Shown in pieces: positions 45,721 to 58,450 of a stretch of 64,000 nucleotides of DNA. Both the position numbers and the translations under genes were made by a program. Each line of letters begins with the position of its first letter. Position 1 is the first letter of the stretch. This DNA comes from Zantedeschia hybrid cultivar. Its lineage: Eukaryota > Streptophyta > Magnoliopsida > Alismatales > Araceae. The notes under the pieces are model-generated. The model ran no database searches and was not told where the DNA came from. It worked only from the letters and a program-made list of their open reading frames with translations. The DNA lies in contig JARZZO010000012.1 in the NCBI GenBank assembly GCA_030544215.1, positions 40,525,194-40,589,193 of the forward strand. The letters are read 5' to 3'.

Positions 45721-48070
45721 TGTAACGACCCGCCACCCTATAATCGGGGATCCAATTACTAAATGGGTACCGAATCATTAATTTGGAACCAAACCAGGAT
45801 CTAGTAAGTCTGGGAAATAAATAATTAACTAAGCTAAACATTCACATCGCATTGAATTGAAATGAAAGTGCAGGAATTAAAATTATTACAATGCGACTCG
45901 ATACAGCAAATAATTACATATTCCAACTGAAAAGAAATAATTAAACATACAGGCCAGAAATAAATAACAACTACATCGGGGCATACCCCGGAACAACTGC
46001 TGAAGGCGCTCAACACACGGCCGCACACGCCGCTCTAAGTCTGCTGGGAGTCCTCACCTGAAAACCGCATGGGGTGAGTCTCAAGACAAGACTCAGTAGG
46101 GATCCTTAGATCCCCACAGCTTACGCACACACCCACAAGTGTAAAGTACTGCTAACGGTGAAGTAACAAGTGCAGTGGTAGGTACAATCCCTAATTCTCA
46201 ACGTGAAATCACATGCAGTCGAAATATAATAACATGCACATTCTAAATCAGCCGATTAGAGAATCCACAACTGTCGTCTCGATAGAACTCGCCGACCGTA
46301 CAAACAACGGTGGGAAAAACTCGACCCGCTGAGACCAAGCAGTAGCCCCTCGGATAGCACACTAGCTACTCCGGCCCAACTGGCTCAGGTGGCTACTCCT
46401 TCCCTCAGCATGAGTGACTCTCCGAATGTACCACTCCGACACCGGTACTAGCTGACCCCGGGGTTCACCAGGTGACCCTCTCTCACTAGGCGTCACCCCG
46501 CCCACGCCCCCACCGGCGCTGTGCTCACGCCCCCACCAGCACAGGGTGATAAAGCGCTACAATGTCACTCCAGGTCCACAGTAACACAAAACCCAGCACA
46601 GTACGATCCGGTCACGTGAAAAGTCCGCGATCGCACAACACACAAGGTAGCACCATCCGGTCATGCAGAATCCATCTCTACAGCGTACACCAAAACATGC
46701 ACTAACCATCTATCTAGCAATATGAACACATTTTACTGGCATGAATTAGTGAGGTTTTGTCTTGAATCGCGTCGCCCAAGGCCGACGCCATTCAAGCTCC
46801 ATGTACAGGTTCATGTAAAACAGTCTTCAGAATCAGGCCTTAAAAGGCGTCGACACCAATGGTCGCCTTTTGAAAGGCGTCGACATCCTCAGACGCCATT
46901 CAACACAGAAATCCGGAAATTCCAAAGCCCTTATTCAGGGGATTTCTGCCTTAAAAGGCGTCATGGCTACTCGACGCTATTCAAAACGCGTCGCCCACCC
47001 ATGACGTCTTTTAGTCCCAGAATCCCCGAACTGGCAGACTCTCTGTCAGGTGATTCCTGTCTAAAAGGCGTCGTGATGGCCCGACGCCCTTCAAAAAGGC
47101 GTCGTCCATGCACGACGTCTTTCAACCCCAGGAACTAGAGTTGCCATGAGCCCGAGGGCTCCCCTTTTCAACCCAAACAATCCCAAAATTACCCAAAAAC
47201 GGAGGAGAAAGAGGGGCAATACAATCCATAGGAAATCACATTTATAGAAAATCCCCCATATCATCAAAGGGAACTCCTAGACATGCTCATTCTACCCCCC
47301 AAAACCAAAGATCTACAACATGCATAGACGGGGGAAAACATGGCTTAAACACGATGCTGTGGGAACCGTCACCCTACCGGACACTCGAACTCCTCCAAGC
47401 TTCAAGCCGTCCACCCTTCTCGCCCCACGCCGTCGCCGGTACCGCCGTGGTCGTCCTTGCTCCACCGTGACGTCGGCCGCCGTCCGGAGAGTAGAACGCC
47501 GCAGTGGAGGTGGAGGTGGTAGTGGTAGGAGCTAGGTAGAGGATGGAGTGGAGGGAGAGATGAAATGGTGGGAGGAAAAGAGGGAAGAGAAGGAATTGCC
47601 GTCGGGATCGCCGGAGGGGAAGGAGAGAAAGAGAGAAGGTGAAAAATGAGGGAAAGAAGGAGGGCTCGCGGGGTTAACTAGAGACTGGCTAAAACGCGTC
47701 GACATCCACGAACGTCTATCAGGTGACGTGACGGCCGCTCTGACAAAACTCTGAAACGCGTCGTCCTACACAGACGCCGTTCAGACAACTTGTCAGGGCC
47801 GTACTCTGACACACTCAGAGTCGCAGTCTGAAAGGCGTCGTCCCACGCGGACGCCGTTTAGACGACGCGACAGGGCCGTACTCTTGCGGCCCGAAGCCAG
47901 CCCACGTGGCACCCACGTGGCATAACCTAAAATGCGTCTGCAACGGTGGACGCCATTCAAACCGCGTCTCGCGGGCTTGACGCGAAACAATACAGAACCT
48001 CAGCCCCCCACTAGGGCCAGAATTACAGGGTTCGACCAGAAAACCGGATCCGAAAGTCTCAATCCTTACA
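45721..48070 (-). repeat. Solo LTR of the chromovirus family, CCTGA target duplication
   Basis: 2350 bp, plus-strand ends TGTAACGACCCG and AATCCTTACA as in 10250-12593. CCTGA flanks both sides (45716-45720, 48071-48075), and the copia frame resumes without loss. No internal region is present, so it arose by LTR-LTR recombination or equivalent. It is more diverged from the two LTRs at 10250 and 17341 than they are from each other, including indels. Confidence 0.95.
46761..47985. repeat. GCGTCG hairpin arrays in solo chromovirus LTR
   Basis: Units correspond to both blocks (46761-47125 and about 47690-47985). The first unit is unchanged (CTTGAATCGCGTCG...CGACGCCATTCAAG). Others have drifted, e.g. 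GGCGTCATGGCTACTCGACGCT, giving a third sequence for comparing arm pairing. Confidence 0.8.
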
Positions 48071-48767
48071 CCTGATGAGAGGGCATTCATGGATAGAGTA
48101 CCCTATGTCTCTGCCATAGGATCTATCATGTATGCCATGCTATGTACACGGCCTGATGTTGCATATGCTCTAAGTGGTACGAGCAGATTTCAGGCTGATC
48201 TAGGTGAAGAGCATTGAATGGCAGTGAAATGTATCCTTAAGTACTTGAGAAGAACTAAGGATATGTTTCTTGTCTATAGAGGAGGTGACTTGAAATTGCG
48301 AGGCTTTACTGACTCGAGTTTCCAATCAGATCCATATGATAGCAATGTACATCTGGATTTGTGTTTACTTTGAACGGAGGCGCAGTGTGCTGGAAGAGTT
48401 CCAAGCAAGCAACCACTGCAGATTCGACGACTGAAGCTGAGTACATCACTACAGCTGAAGCCGCCAAAGAAGCAGTGTGGTTGAAGAAATTCATCACCGA
48501 CGTCGGCGTATCCTAGCATCTTTGAACCTGTTCCGCTGTTGTGTGACAGCAATGAAGCCCTTGCACAAGCGAAAGAGCCGCGGTCTCATCAGAAATCGAA
48601 GCATATTCTGAGGCACTTTCATCTAATCAGAGAGATCATATCTAGAGGAGATGTAGTGGTGGAAAGAGTTCCATCGACAATGTAGCAGATCCACTGACAA
48701 AGCTGTTAGCTCAAAATGTGTTTGAGTATCACCTAGAGTCTATAGGTTTGGTGCATAAAGGTGATTG
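48071..48767 (+). pseudogene. Copia A3 gag-pol, second part (RT end and RNase H)
   Basis: Resumes with the RT C-terminal DRVPYASAIGS-like stretch, then RNase H (TDSSFQS near 48310, AEYITTAEA near 48440, CDSN near 48540) to the natural end GDWL at 48767. Carries a TGA near 48217 and small frameshifts (for example near 48345 and 48510). Confidence 0.87.
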
Positions 48768-49898
48768 GCTTTAGTCCAAGTGGGAGATTGCTAGTCTTAG
48801 GTGGCCTACAAGCCAATATGACTTTGTAATCTCGTTCATTTGTTAATATATAATGGCATTATATTCATTATGTATAATTCTTTATTATCGTCTCATAATG
48901 AAGTCTGTGAAAATGTGCGATAGTGATCAGATTATGATGAGATCATACTAGTGAGACTGATCACTTAAACATATATATTCTTAATAGTTCCTAGTCGTAG
49001 GATATCCGAGAAGGACATTGGATATTCGGGTAGACTAGTACAGATTACTCCTGCTCATAAGATGAGGGTGACTGATCTGATAGTCACTTGTGTGGAGACA
49101 CTAAGGTGAATCTGTAGGTGCTCATTAGAGAATGAGTTCACTGAACTGATCCGACTAAATCGCTGGATGGTATTGTACCTTACTGTCAACCAGCTTGATT
49201 CTATTGTTGCAGTTCCGTAGATGGTCCTCGGACCTGAGACACCAAGGACACCTTGTCAATAGAGTTATGTGCTTTGACCTTCGTTTATGAATCTCTAACC
49301 ACGGGATTCTAAACAGCCAAGGATCGGGTATAGCGGAATACCGTCTAAGGGAATTAAGTGTCAATAAGGAATCATTCGCTCTCGGTACTTAGAGAGAGAA
49401 TGCTCTAGGAAGGATGCGCGGAAGTCCCAGGTTAGGGCGGACGATAATATCGGGAAAAGAGTTTTCCGATATTATTTGGCAGCATCCGATCGAAGTGAGT
49501 CGACCGGTTAGGGTTTGACAGTACACCATACCCTGAGTCGACTCGAGAGCATTGTACGAATGAAGGATTATATATCCACGCAGTAACTGTCTGTGGAAAG
49601 GTTCCAAGAGTGGATTACTTAACCTCGATACCTTCTGGGTTCACGCGGTGTTTCTTGGTACCCAACGTGATCGGAGGCCCGACTGAATTCGATGTGCGAC
49701 ATTGATTCGATTGATTAATTAATTAATATGAGTTATTAATTGATTAATTAGGCTAGTGAGGAGTCATTGGACTTATTGGGCCATTAACCGGACTGGTTAT
49801 TAGGTCTAGAGGGTCACACGTAAAAGAATCTCAAGGCGATGGATAAATAAGTGGGTTTTATATAAACCGAGGATTTTTATGAAAAACTGCGCGGTTAG

Positions 49899-49907
49899 TA
49901 TAAAATA
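49899..49907 (+). promoter_or_regulatory. TATA box of copia A3 3' LTR
   Basis: TATAAAATA in the conserved context followed by TAGC(A)AACGGGCTGAG. Confidence 0.6.
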
Positions 49908-50212
49908 TAGCAAACGGGCTGAGCAGGCCAAGTTGCTGCTAACCCTAGCCGCCCTTCCTCTCTTTCTCTCTCTCTCTCTCTGGTGCCGCAGAAGAATCGG
50001 GATCCCCGGATCTGCTCCGCCGCTTCTTCGACTCCCGTTCGACGGGAAATCGTCCGCGTGTTGCGGCGATCGTTGCGGCGAACGGCGGAGACTTCATGGG
50101 TTGCGAAGAATGAGGAACGTGACGATATCTATCGTGAGGAGGATCGCGTGGACTCCGCTAGAGGCCGGGCGCTTGTGCGGCTTGCGGTGTTACACCGATG
50201 GAACCGAACGGT

Positions 50213-50230
50213 TACGGATTCGAATCCGTA
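50213..50230. repeat. Variant LTR palindrome with paired arm changes, A3 3' LTR
   Basis: TACGGATTCGAATCCGTA, still a perfect palindrome. Compared with TGCGGATTCGAATCCGCA in its own 5' LTR, position 2 and its partner position 17 have both changed. Confidence 0.9.
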
Positions 50231-50348
50231 CACAATAGGATATGATAATCCGATTATTAGGATTTTGGTTTTTCTAAACGGGAATGGATCTTCGTTTTAT
50301 TTTTATTTCCGCTGCGTGGGAGATCCGGAGAAACGCGAGAACCCAATA

Positions 50349-50677
50349 GGAGTTTCTCTCTCCTCTCTCTCTCTCCCTCTCTCTCTTTTGAAGATGACCT
50401 CTTTCTCTTCTACTTTCAACTGCATGGTGGATTTGAGATCGGGTCGAAGTACTCAAGCCGAGGAGAAAATCGCGTCTGCTTCGGGAGATCGTGTGGATAC
50501 CTCTGGAGATTGTGCGCGTGCATGATTACCGAAACGGTTCAATCCACTGGAGATTCGAAACCCTGCAAAGGTGAAGAACAGTTCTTCCTGGTTACTTTAT
50601 TTTGTCAGTTTTACGATCCCAGCAACCCGATACTTGGATTGTATTTAATTTTCGTTGCATTCCGGCAATTCCTTATA
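50349..50677 (+). repeat. 5' LTR of copia B, second part
   Basis: Begins with the GGAGT duplication, then a CT microsatellite (about 50359-50393), and ends CCTTATA (expected ...CA) directly before the primer site. Matches 59719-60044. Confidence 0.92.
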
Positions 50678-50678
50678 G

Positions 50679-50690
50679 TGGTATCAGAGC
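50679..50690 (+). promoter_or_regulatory. Primer-binding site, initiator-Met tRNA (copia B)
   Basis: TGGTATCAGAGC, continuing CAGG, unmutated. Confidence 0.95.
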
Positions 50691-53124
50691 CAGGTTGCTG
50701 GTTCGATCATAAAACAGCATCATTTTGCGTGATAATTTCTCGTTATGCATGAAGAACGTGTACATGTTCTTGGGCTAAATTAAATATTGATCAAGATGAT
50801 AATAGGGAATTGTTCCCAGGCGGTCTAGTGGCAGGGTATTAGTTTTTTCTAATCTTCTTAATGTGGGTAGAAATACCATGGCCGATTATTCTATTTTCTC
50901 TCTTGAGAAGAACCCTCAATCTACACGTCAGTATTAGATCTAGGACTGTCCTGATTTCTCTGATGTTGCATGGAGGCAAGGAGAGGTGAAAGGGGTTCGA
51001 TGGTGCTTGTTTTGTTAGCTTGGCCTATTGTATTCATGCTATTATTGCCACAGTTGAGAATTGTAATAGGGGAGAATAGCATGGGTTTTGCAACTTGAGT
51101 AGGCCTTCAACCTTCTGTTTGGTATGACCAGAGGGACCACAAGTCTTGAGCGAAACCCCACCTTCTCCGTTGATAGCTGATGGGTGCCTTCTTTTTCCCA
51201 CAGGCTTGCGATACAGGAGAGAGAGATAGATAGGGCCATGCAAGAACGCTCGCTTGCATGGACGTGAGGGGACGTCCAGAGTGCAGCCGGCGACGTCCAC
51301 CGGCGCTATAGGGGCCGGCCGGAGCCCCGCCGCCAATCACCTGGGCCGGAGCCTGCCACCCCCCGCCGGTCGGGGACGAACCAGGAGCGCGCCTCACCCC
51401 ATACCCTAACGGGCGGCAGGGGTGAAGCGGCGCGTGGGCCAGCGGGCCCGCCCGCCCCCCGTGCGCCCCGCACCGGATCCGAACCAGGTTCGGACCCAGC
51501 CGACCCACAACCCTTACCCGAAACCCGTTTAAACCCCCTTTTAAACCCTTTTTAGCCTCTTTTTAAAACCCTTTTAAGACCATTTTAAAACTGTTTTAAA
51601 ATTTTAATTTTTGGGGTTAATTAATAACTGTTATTAATTAATTATTATTATTATTAACAGATTATTAAACAGTTTATTAGTCTGTTAATATTTGAAGGGT
51701 TTTAATTAGTCTATGGGAATTGTTAATTCTTTTAAAATTATTTTAAATTGTTAACTTCCCTGTTAAACAATTATGTTTAATATTGAAAACTATGCATAAC
51801 CTGTTTTTATTCTATTGTTCAAATTGTTTGAGCATTAATTAAGATTAACTAAATTGTTTAGTTATATTGTAGTTTATCAATAATGTTTGATAAATATATT
51901 GAAATAAATGTTATTTCGAAATCTATTGATATTATAATTTTATATTTATAAAAGTTAATACCAACAGTAATTATGTGATAATTATGTTGTTGCATGTGAT
52001 GTGATGTAATACATGAAGGGATGATCATGGACTTAGATTAATCATGTGATGGTTATTATGCGTGAATGCAATGCATGTTTTATTTAATGTTTTTAAATAG
52101 GACTTGCATGCCCTCCTATCTCTTAATCCTAATGTACATTCTATCTCCCTCAAAGTTTGTACTCCCCTTGATAAGAACAATGTTTCAAATTATTATTTAA
52201 ATGTACATTAATGGACCTGCGAGTCCTATGTTCATATTTGCATGTAATTTTTGCGGGTTAAGCTATTGAGGTCGGGATCTTCTGAAGACACCTCTGGAGG
52301 ACAGACTAGCATAAGATGGAACCTGAATTGCTGGATTCACCATAGGATCTCATTATGGATCATCGTTTGGCTCTGATGATTCCATAATAGAATAAGTAGT
52401 CCATGATCATCCTATTTTAATTTTTTTGCATTTATATGATATCTGTGGATTATGCTATTATATATATTTCTATTAAGTATTATGATACCTCAAATTGAAA
52501 TATTATTAATAGCACAATTTTTAAAATCAAACTTAAAATCTCTTTTTTAAAATTTTAAGTTGTATACGTGAGATATTTAGAATAATCCACGTTACCCACT
52601 ATCATTATAGATCTAAGGATAATTCTTATTTCAAATGGATTTGTTGTGCTACCACAAGGTCTATTTGATTTAGAAATTAATCTAGGTCTACGGCATGTGA
52701 TGTCACTAAGATAGATGGACAAATAGTGTAGTTTTGTTGTGCTACCACAAGGATTGCATTACAAATTCATGTTATCTAAGTAATGATGGATAAACTTAAC
52801 TAAATCGTTTGATTTGTTGTGCTACCACAAGATCATTCTGATTCAGGGGTTAAACCTGATCGGATATTGCAATTGTTGCAATTGTCAAGAATTGGCTGCC
52901 TGAGGATTGTGATGTGATTTGTTGTGCTACCACAAGATCACATGCATGATATCCAAAGGATTCTGATCCTCACTAGGAGATCACCAGAATCTCCTGTTCT
53001 GTACAATAGAGGGTCGTACAGATCGCCGAAAAATAGTGGGAGTATAAATCTAGATTGAAAGTCCTAAATCTGATTTTTAAAGAACTATTTGCTTATTTTT
53101 CGTTATATTTCCTTGTAGGTTTCT
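50691..53124 (+). mobile_element. Leader of copia B
   Basis: About 2.4 kb with the same plan as the A leaders: AT-rich start, GC-rich block (about 51240-51500), AT-rich stretch (about 51600-51960), CT-containing tract near 52110-52160, four TTGTTGTG hairpins and the CTGTTCTGTACAATAGAGGG stretch before gag. Open frames on the minus strand at 51030-51508 have no recognisable domain. Confidence 0.85.
52641..52937. repeat. Four TTGTTGTGCTACCACAAG hairpins before gag, copia B
   Basis: Copies start at 52641, 52734, 52814 and 52919 (spacing 93, 80, 105). All four keep TTGTTGTGCTACCACAAG unchanged although most surrounding leader sequence differs from A2 and A3. Confidence 0.88.
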
Positions 53125-56100
53125 ATATCATCACCTAACCTTCTTCGTTGCATACTTGATGCCAACAAACTCACAGGACCAAATTACATTGACTGGTTAT
53201 GCAACCTGAAGATTGTCCTCAGGTGTGAAAAACTAGCCTATGTCCTGGAACAGTCTGATCCAGAACAACCTGGTGAAAATGCTAACGAAGATGAATTAAT
53301 GATGTTTGAAAACTGGAAAGATGACTCTATTAAAGTCTAGTGTTATATGCTTGGTTCAATGAAAAATGAACTACAACGACAACATGATAACATGGAAGCT
53401 AAGGCTATTCTGAATCACCTATAAGAGTTGTTTGGTGAACAATCAAGAACAGAAAGATATGAGATATCTAAGAAACTGTTCATGAGCAGAATGACCGAGG
53501 GCACATCTGTGCAAACTCATGTACTCAAGATGATAGAGTAGATTGAGAGGCTTGTAGTGCTTGATTTTATTATGAACAACGACCTAAGCATCGATTTAAT
53601 CCTTCAGTCCCTACCATATTCATTTTCACAATCCATCATCAACTTCAATATGAACAAAATTGAGATTACATTGGCTGAGCTGCTCAACATGTTGAAGACA
53701 GTTGAAGGCACTATCCAGAAAGATAAGCCACATGTTATGCTTGTTGGTGAGACCAATAAGAAAAGAAAAGCTGGACATACCTTTAAAAAAGGTAAGCCAA
53801 AGAAGCCACTGAAAAGCAAACCAACGGTTCAAAAGGACAAAACTAAAGTCAATGATAAAGGTCAGTATTTTCACTGTCATAAAGAAGGTCACTAGAAGAG
53901 AAACTGCAAGATTTATCTAGTAGAAAAAGCAAAAGAGAAGCTTGGTGAAGCTTCAGGTATACTCATGATTGATCTTAACTTGTCTTATAGAAAATCTACA
54001 TCTTGGGAATTAGATACTAGATGTGTTTCTAATATCTGCAATAACTTGTAGGTGCTAACAAGTAAAAGAAGATTGAATCATGGAGACGTGGATCTGAGAC
54101 TTGGAAATGGAGCAAAGGTTGCTGCAATAGCTATGTGGACAACAAGACTTCAGATGCCGTCAAGAGACTCATTGGAACTAATAGATTGTTATTATGTTCC
54201 AAATATAATCAGGAATATCATTTCCATTTCTTGTTTAGATAGAGAAGGATATTCTATAAAACTACAGAATAATGGTTGTTCTATTTATCTAAGAGATAAA
54301 TTGTTTGCTTCTGGATATTTATTAAATGATTTGTATTTACTTGATATTGCATATGATGTATGTCTAGTAAATAAGTCTCTTGAACGAATAGATAAAGATG
54401 TGAATAAATCATACCTATGGCATTGTAGGCTCGGTCATATAAATGAGAATAGGATCATTAAGTTGCAAAAGAATGGATATCTTGATCCATTTGATTATGA
54501 ATCATTTGCAACTTGTGAAGCTTGTCTCATAGGAAAAATGATCAAAACTCCATTTTCTGGACATGGAGAAAGAGCTAAGGAATTATTGGAACTAATACAT
54601 AGTGATGTACGTGGTCCAATGTCCACTCATGCTATGGGTGGTTACTCATACTTTGTTTCATTTATAGATGATTTTTCAAGATATAGCTGCATATATTTAA
54701 TGAAATATAAGTCAGAAGTCTTTGAGAAATTTAAAGAATTTAAAAATGAAGTTGAGAACCAAATTGGAAAGAGTATCAAGACTCTTCGATCAGATCGAGG
54801 GGTTGAATACTTAAGTATAGAATTCATACAATATCTTAAGAATAATGGTATTAAGTCTCAGTGGACTCCTCCCTATACACCATATTTAAATGGTGTATCG
54901 GAATGGAGAAATCGTACTATATTAGATATGGTACGATCAATGATGAGTTATGCTAAACTTCCAATTTCTTTATGGGGATATGCACTATTGTTTGCTGCAT
55001 ATCTGTTGAACAAAGTTCCCAGTAAGTTAGTATCTTCCACTTCATATGAGATATGGAAAGGGAAGAAACTAGACTTCAAGCATGTTAGAGTCTGGGGTTG
55101 TCCTGCACATGTCAAAAGACATGATCCAAATAAACTGGATTCCAGGACAGAAAAATGCAGGTTTGTGGGATATCCAAAAGAGGCTTTTGGATATTATTTC
55201 TATCAGCCCAACAATCAAAGGGTGTTTGTCGCAAAAAGAGCTGTCTTCTTAGAGAAAGAATATCTTTTAAAAGAAGACAGTGGGAGCAAGATAGAACTGG
55301 AAGAAATTTTAGACTTACAAATCAAGGCTGGCTCATCTGATGAACCATTGACTCAAGAACTTGTTCAAGATAATACACAAGAAATTCGTAGATCTGGTAG
55401 AGTGCCTAAGCAGCCTGAAAGATATGTTGGACATATCGATGATGGCAAACTAGTAATGCACTTAAGTGAGGATGATGATCCTCTAACCTACCAAGATGCC
55501 ATGAATAGTCAAGAATCAGAAAAATGGCAAGAGGCAATGAATTCAAAAATTCATTCTATGTATGCCAACCATGTTTGGAACTTGGTTAATCTGATAGAAG
55601 GTATAGTACCTATTAGCAGTAAATGGATCTTTAAAAGAAAGATCGGGGCAGATGGACAGATTGACACTTACAAGGTAAGGTTGGTTGTGAAAGGGTATCG
55701 TCAGAGACACGGAATTGACTATGACGAAACTTTTTCCCCAGTTGCCATGATTAAGTTAATTAGAATACTTCTTGCCGTTGCTGTATTCTATGATTATGAA
55801 ATATGACAAATGGATGTGAAAACAACGTTCCTTAATGGGAACCTTCAGGAAGAGGTGTATATGATACAACCTGAATGATTCACTTCCAAAGAGCATTCAA
55901 GTAAGGTATGCGGGCTGCATAGATCCATTTATAGATTAAAGCAGACATCCCGAACTTGGAACTTAAGATTTGATGAAGCAATCAAATCTTATGACTTCGT
56001 TAAGAATGAAGATGATCCTTGTGTATATAAAAAGACTAGTAGGAGCGCGGTTACCTTTTTAGTACTTTACGTTGATGACATTCTACTCATTGGGAATGAT

Positions 56101-56915
56101 GTAGAAATATTGTCATCAGTAATGATTTGGTTACTCAAAAACTTCTTTATGAAGGATTTAGGAGAGGCATCCTATATTCTGGGAATTAGGATCTATAGAG
56201 ATCGATCCAAGAGGATGCTCGGATTATCCCAATCCATGTACATAAACACCATAGTCAAAAGATTTGGCATGGAAAATTCCAAGAGAGGTTTCATTTCGAT
56301 GAGACATGGAATTTATCTCTTTAAAGGAATGTCTCCCAAGACACCTGAAGAGAAAGCATATATGGATAGAGTTCCTTATGCTTCGCCAATAGGATCTATC
56401 ATGTATGCAATGCTATGTACTAGGCCTGATGTGGCACATCCACTAAGTGTCACTAGTAGATATCAGGCTGATCCAGGTGAGAAACATTGGAAGGCGGTGA
56501 AATGTATCCTTAGATACTTGAGAAGGACTAAGGATCTATTTCTCGTCTATGAAGGAAACGACTTGGAACTTCGAGAGTTTACTGACTCGAGCTTCCAGTC
56601 GGATATGGATGACAGCAAATCCATGTCTGGATTTGTATTCATGTTAAATGGAGGTGCAGTGACTTGGAAAAGTTCCAAAAAAGAAACAACTACAGATTCG
56701 ACGACCGAAGTAGAATATATTGCTGCAGCTGAAATGGTCAAGGAGGCGGTTTGGATGAAGAAGTTCATCTCTGCACTTGGAGTAGTGCCAAGCATTTCAG
56801 ATCTTGTTCTATTATTGTGTGACAACAATGGGACAATAGCTCAAGCAAAGGAGCCTGGATCACATCAGAGGTCAAATCACATTATGAGATGATTTCATCT
56901 GATCCGTGAGATAAT
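53125..56915 (+). pseudogene. Copia B gag-pol, main part
   Basis: The expected start codon is ATA at 53125. Full-length gag (no deletion of the A2/A3 type) with stops near 53338, 53423, 53539 and 53893. The zinc knuckle has lost its first Cys and its Trp. Protease at 54013-54021 reads D-T-R. A long open stretch 54052-55806 covers pre-integrase zinc region (near 54415-54540), integrase core (IHSDVRG near 54597, RSDRGVEY near 54798, NGVSEWRN near 54888) and the start of RT. TGA at 55804 and about 55876 break RT; YVDD at 56068-56079 is intact. RNase H (TDSSFQS near 56583, EYIAAAE near 56715, CDNNG near 56820) runs to 56890. The 56916-58292 element interrupts the last domain; the end is at 58298-58436. 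Confidence 0.9.
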
Positions 56916-58292
56916 TGATAGCTTAAGATTATGTCGTTAAAAATCAAAGCTAACAATCTAAATTAATCGGCTCATTCAAAGTGAATTTTTAACAATAGCA
57001 ATGGCGAGTCAGAGTCGAATCCATAGGGAAATCGATTTTTAAAGTTGAAAACCTTGGATTTTTTTAGAGGAAAAACAGAGAAGAAAGAAGATGGAGAATG
57101 ATGATTTAATAAATAACAATTAAAACTAACCGGACTTACTATGAACTCACAAAAGGAGCACCCCTAAACGAGCATAATCAGACCATATACTAAACTAAGA
57201 CTATCTTTAAAACACTAATTAAAAGTAGAATATAAAGTTTGAGTGGTATCCATAGAATAAAAAATAAAAGTTGTAGAACAAAAAGAGGAAGAAAAAATCA
57301 CTTTTTTCAAAAGAGCTACTGTCATTCATTAATAGAATTGTATGAAATTTTATAGAGACATTAAAAATTGAAAAATAATATAACTTTCATAAGGAAACGT
57401 TTACAGAAAATATTAGAAATATAGTGTAACATGAAGAACTCAAAAACTAGAGAGAGAGGCGATGGAGAGAGAAAACTGGTGCTTGCAGCTGTCGTAGTCC
57501 TTTGCGTGGATCCTTGGCTGCCTTAGATTCCTTCCAATAGTCAGTTGCAGTACCTTGAGTCCCCCTCTTGCCCTTGACAGCTGTTGGTTTGAGAGATATG
57601 TAGAGAGAAACAGAGAGAGAGCGAGCGAGAGAGAGAGAACAAAGCTAGAGAGAGAGAGAGAGGTGTTATAGTACTGTAGCTACAGTACCCGTGGGTACTG
57701 TAGCAGAGAGGGAGACAAAAGTGAGGGAGAAACGGAGAGAGGGCAGGAGGGAGAAGAAAAAGTAGGAGCCTGAGAGAAGGAAGGAAAGAGAGACCTTTTA
57801 AAAAGGGAGAGAGAATTTTAAAATAAAGAAAGGAAGAAAGTGGATGGCGGCTGGCTCCTCTTGTTCTCTTCTTGGATAAGAATTAGGACAACTATTTAGG
57901 ATAGCAAAAGACTCTTTTACCCCTGCTTTAGTATTTTTGCCAAAATAAAGTCGATTTTGTTGGGATTCGAACTCCCGTCCTTCCCACAAACGACCAGAAA
58001 TTTAGCCAATTGCACTGCATCTTCTTCATATCCTGTTCACATAAAATAAATGTAAATTAAGATATTATCATGAATAAAATTATATTTATGCTTAAATAAA
58101 TTATTTTATCTCAATTTTGCTGAGAAAACTACAATTACATGAAATGATGATGTTTTTAATTCGGAATTTAACAAAATTAATACCGTTGAGATTGGTACAA
58201 AATTATCTATCATTCCATGCTATTTTACACATAAACTGTGAGTATGATGCATGCAATTGCCCTTTTAAATGATCAAAATTATCAACTTAGCA
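56916..58292. mobile_element. Unclassified 1377-bp TG...CA element, probably a solo LTR, ATAAT target duplication
   Basis: Starts TGATAGCTTAAG and ends ACTTAGCA, flanked by ATAAT at 56911-56915 and 58293-58297. Removing it rejoins the copia B RNase H frame. No coding region. Contents: GTCGAATCCATAGGGA near 57020, a word common in plant gypsy LTRs; a GA microsatellite (57601-57663); a CTGTAGCTACAG inverted repeat near 57673-57686; a tRNA-like segment on the minus strand near 57959-58018. TG...CA ends and a 5-bp duplication fit an LTR. No second copy or internal region is in the window, so family and orientation are unknown. Confidence 0.78.
57601..57663. repeat. GA microsatellite
   Basis: Interrupted (GA)n tract with GAGCGAGCGAGAG interruptions, inside the 1377-bp element. 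Confidence 0.85.
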
Positions 58293-58297
58293 ATAAT

Positions 58298-58436
58298 TGC
58301 CAGAGGAGATATAGTGGTTGAGAAAGTTTCATCCGAAGATAATGTAGCAGATCCTTTGACTAAGCCATTGTCTTAAAACAATTTAGAACGTCACCTTAAG
58401 TTTATGGGATTTAAACACATGGGTGATTGGCTATAG
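58298..58436 (+). pseudogene. Copia B gag-pol, C-terminal end
   Basis: Continues the RNase H frame after the insertion: RGDIVVEKVSSEDNVADPLT, then a TAA near 58374 and the natural end GDWL at 58436. The A2 equivalent is 35128-35261. Confidence 0.88.
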
Positions 58437-58450
58437 TCCAAGTGGGAGAA
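58437..58450 (+). promoter_or_regulatory. Polypurine tract of copia B
   Basis: CCAAGTGGGAGAA immediately before the LTR start TGATATAATTG. Confidence 0.85.

Larger units (their letters stand above)
39179..50348 (+). mobile_element. Copia A3: Ty1/copia element inside the LTR of copia B
   Basis: 5' LTR 39179-40722, 3' LTR 48789-50348, both subfamily A and closer to each other than to A2 (both share GACTTTGTAATCTC near their starts). GGAGT flanks it at 39174-39178 and 50349-50353. Internal region: 166 bp of LTR-B, leader, gag-pol split by a chromovirus solo LTR. Primer site and proximal leader are absent. Confidence 0.92.
48789..50348 (+). repeat. 3' LTR of copia A3
   Basis: 1560 bp, TGCTAGTCTTAGGTGGCC to GAACCCAATA. 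TATA box at 49899-49907. The palindrome at 50213-50230 reads TACGGATTCGAATCCGTA, with both arms changed together relative to the 5' LTR. Confidence 0.93.

Noticed and set aside
51034..51508. Minus-strand open frames in the copia B leader
   Set aside because: No domain or start context; located in the GC-rich leader block that is non-coding in the related elements.
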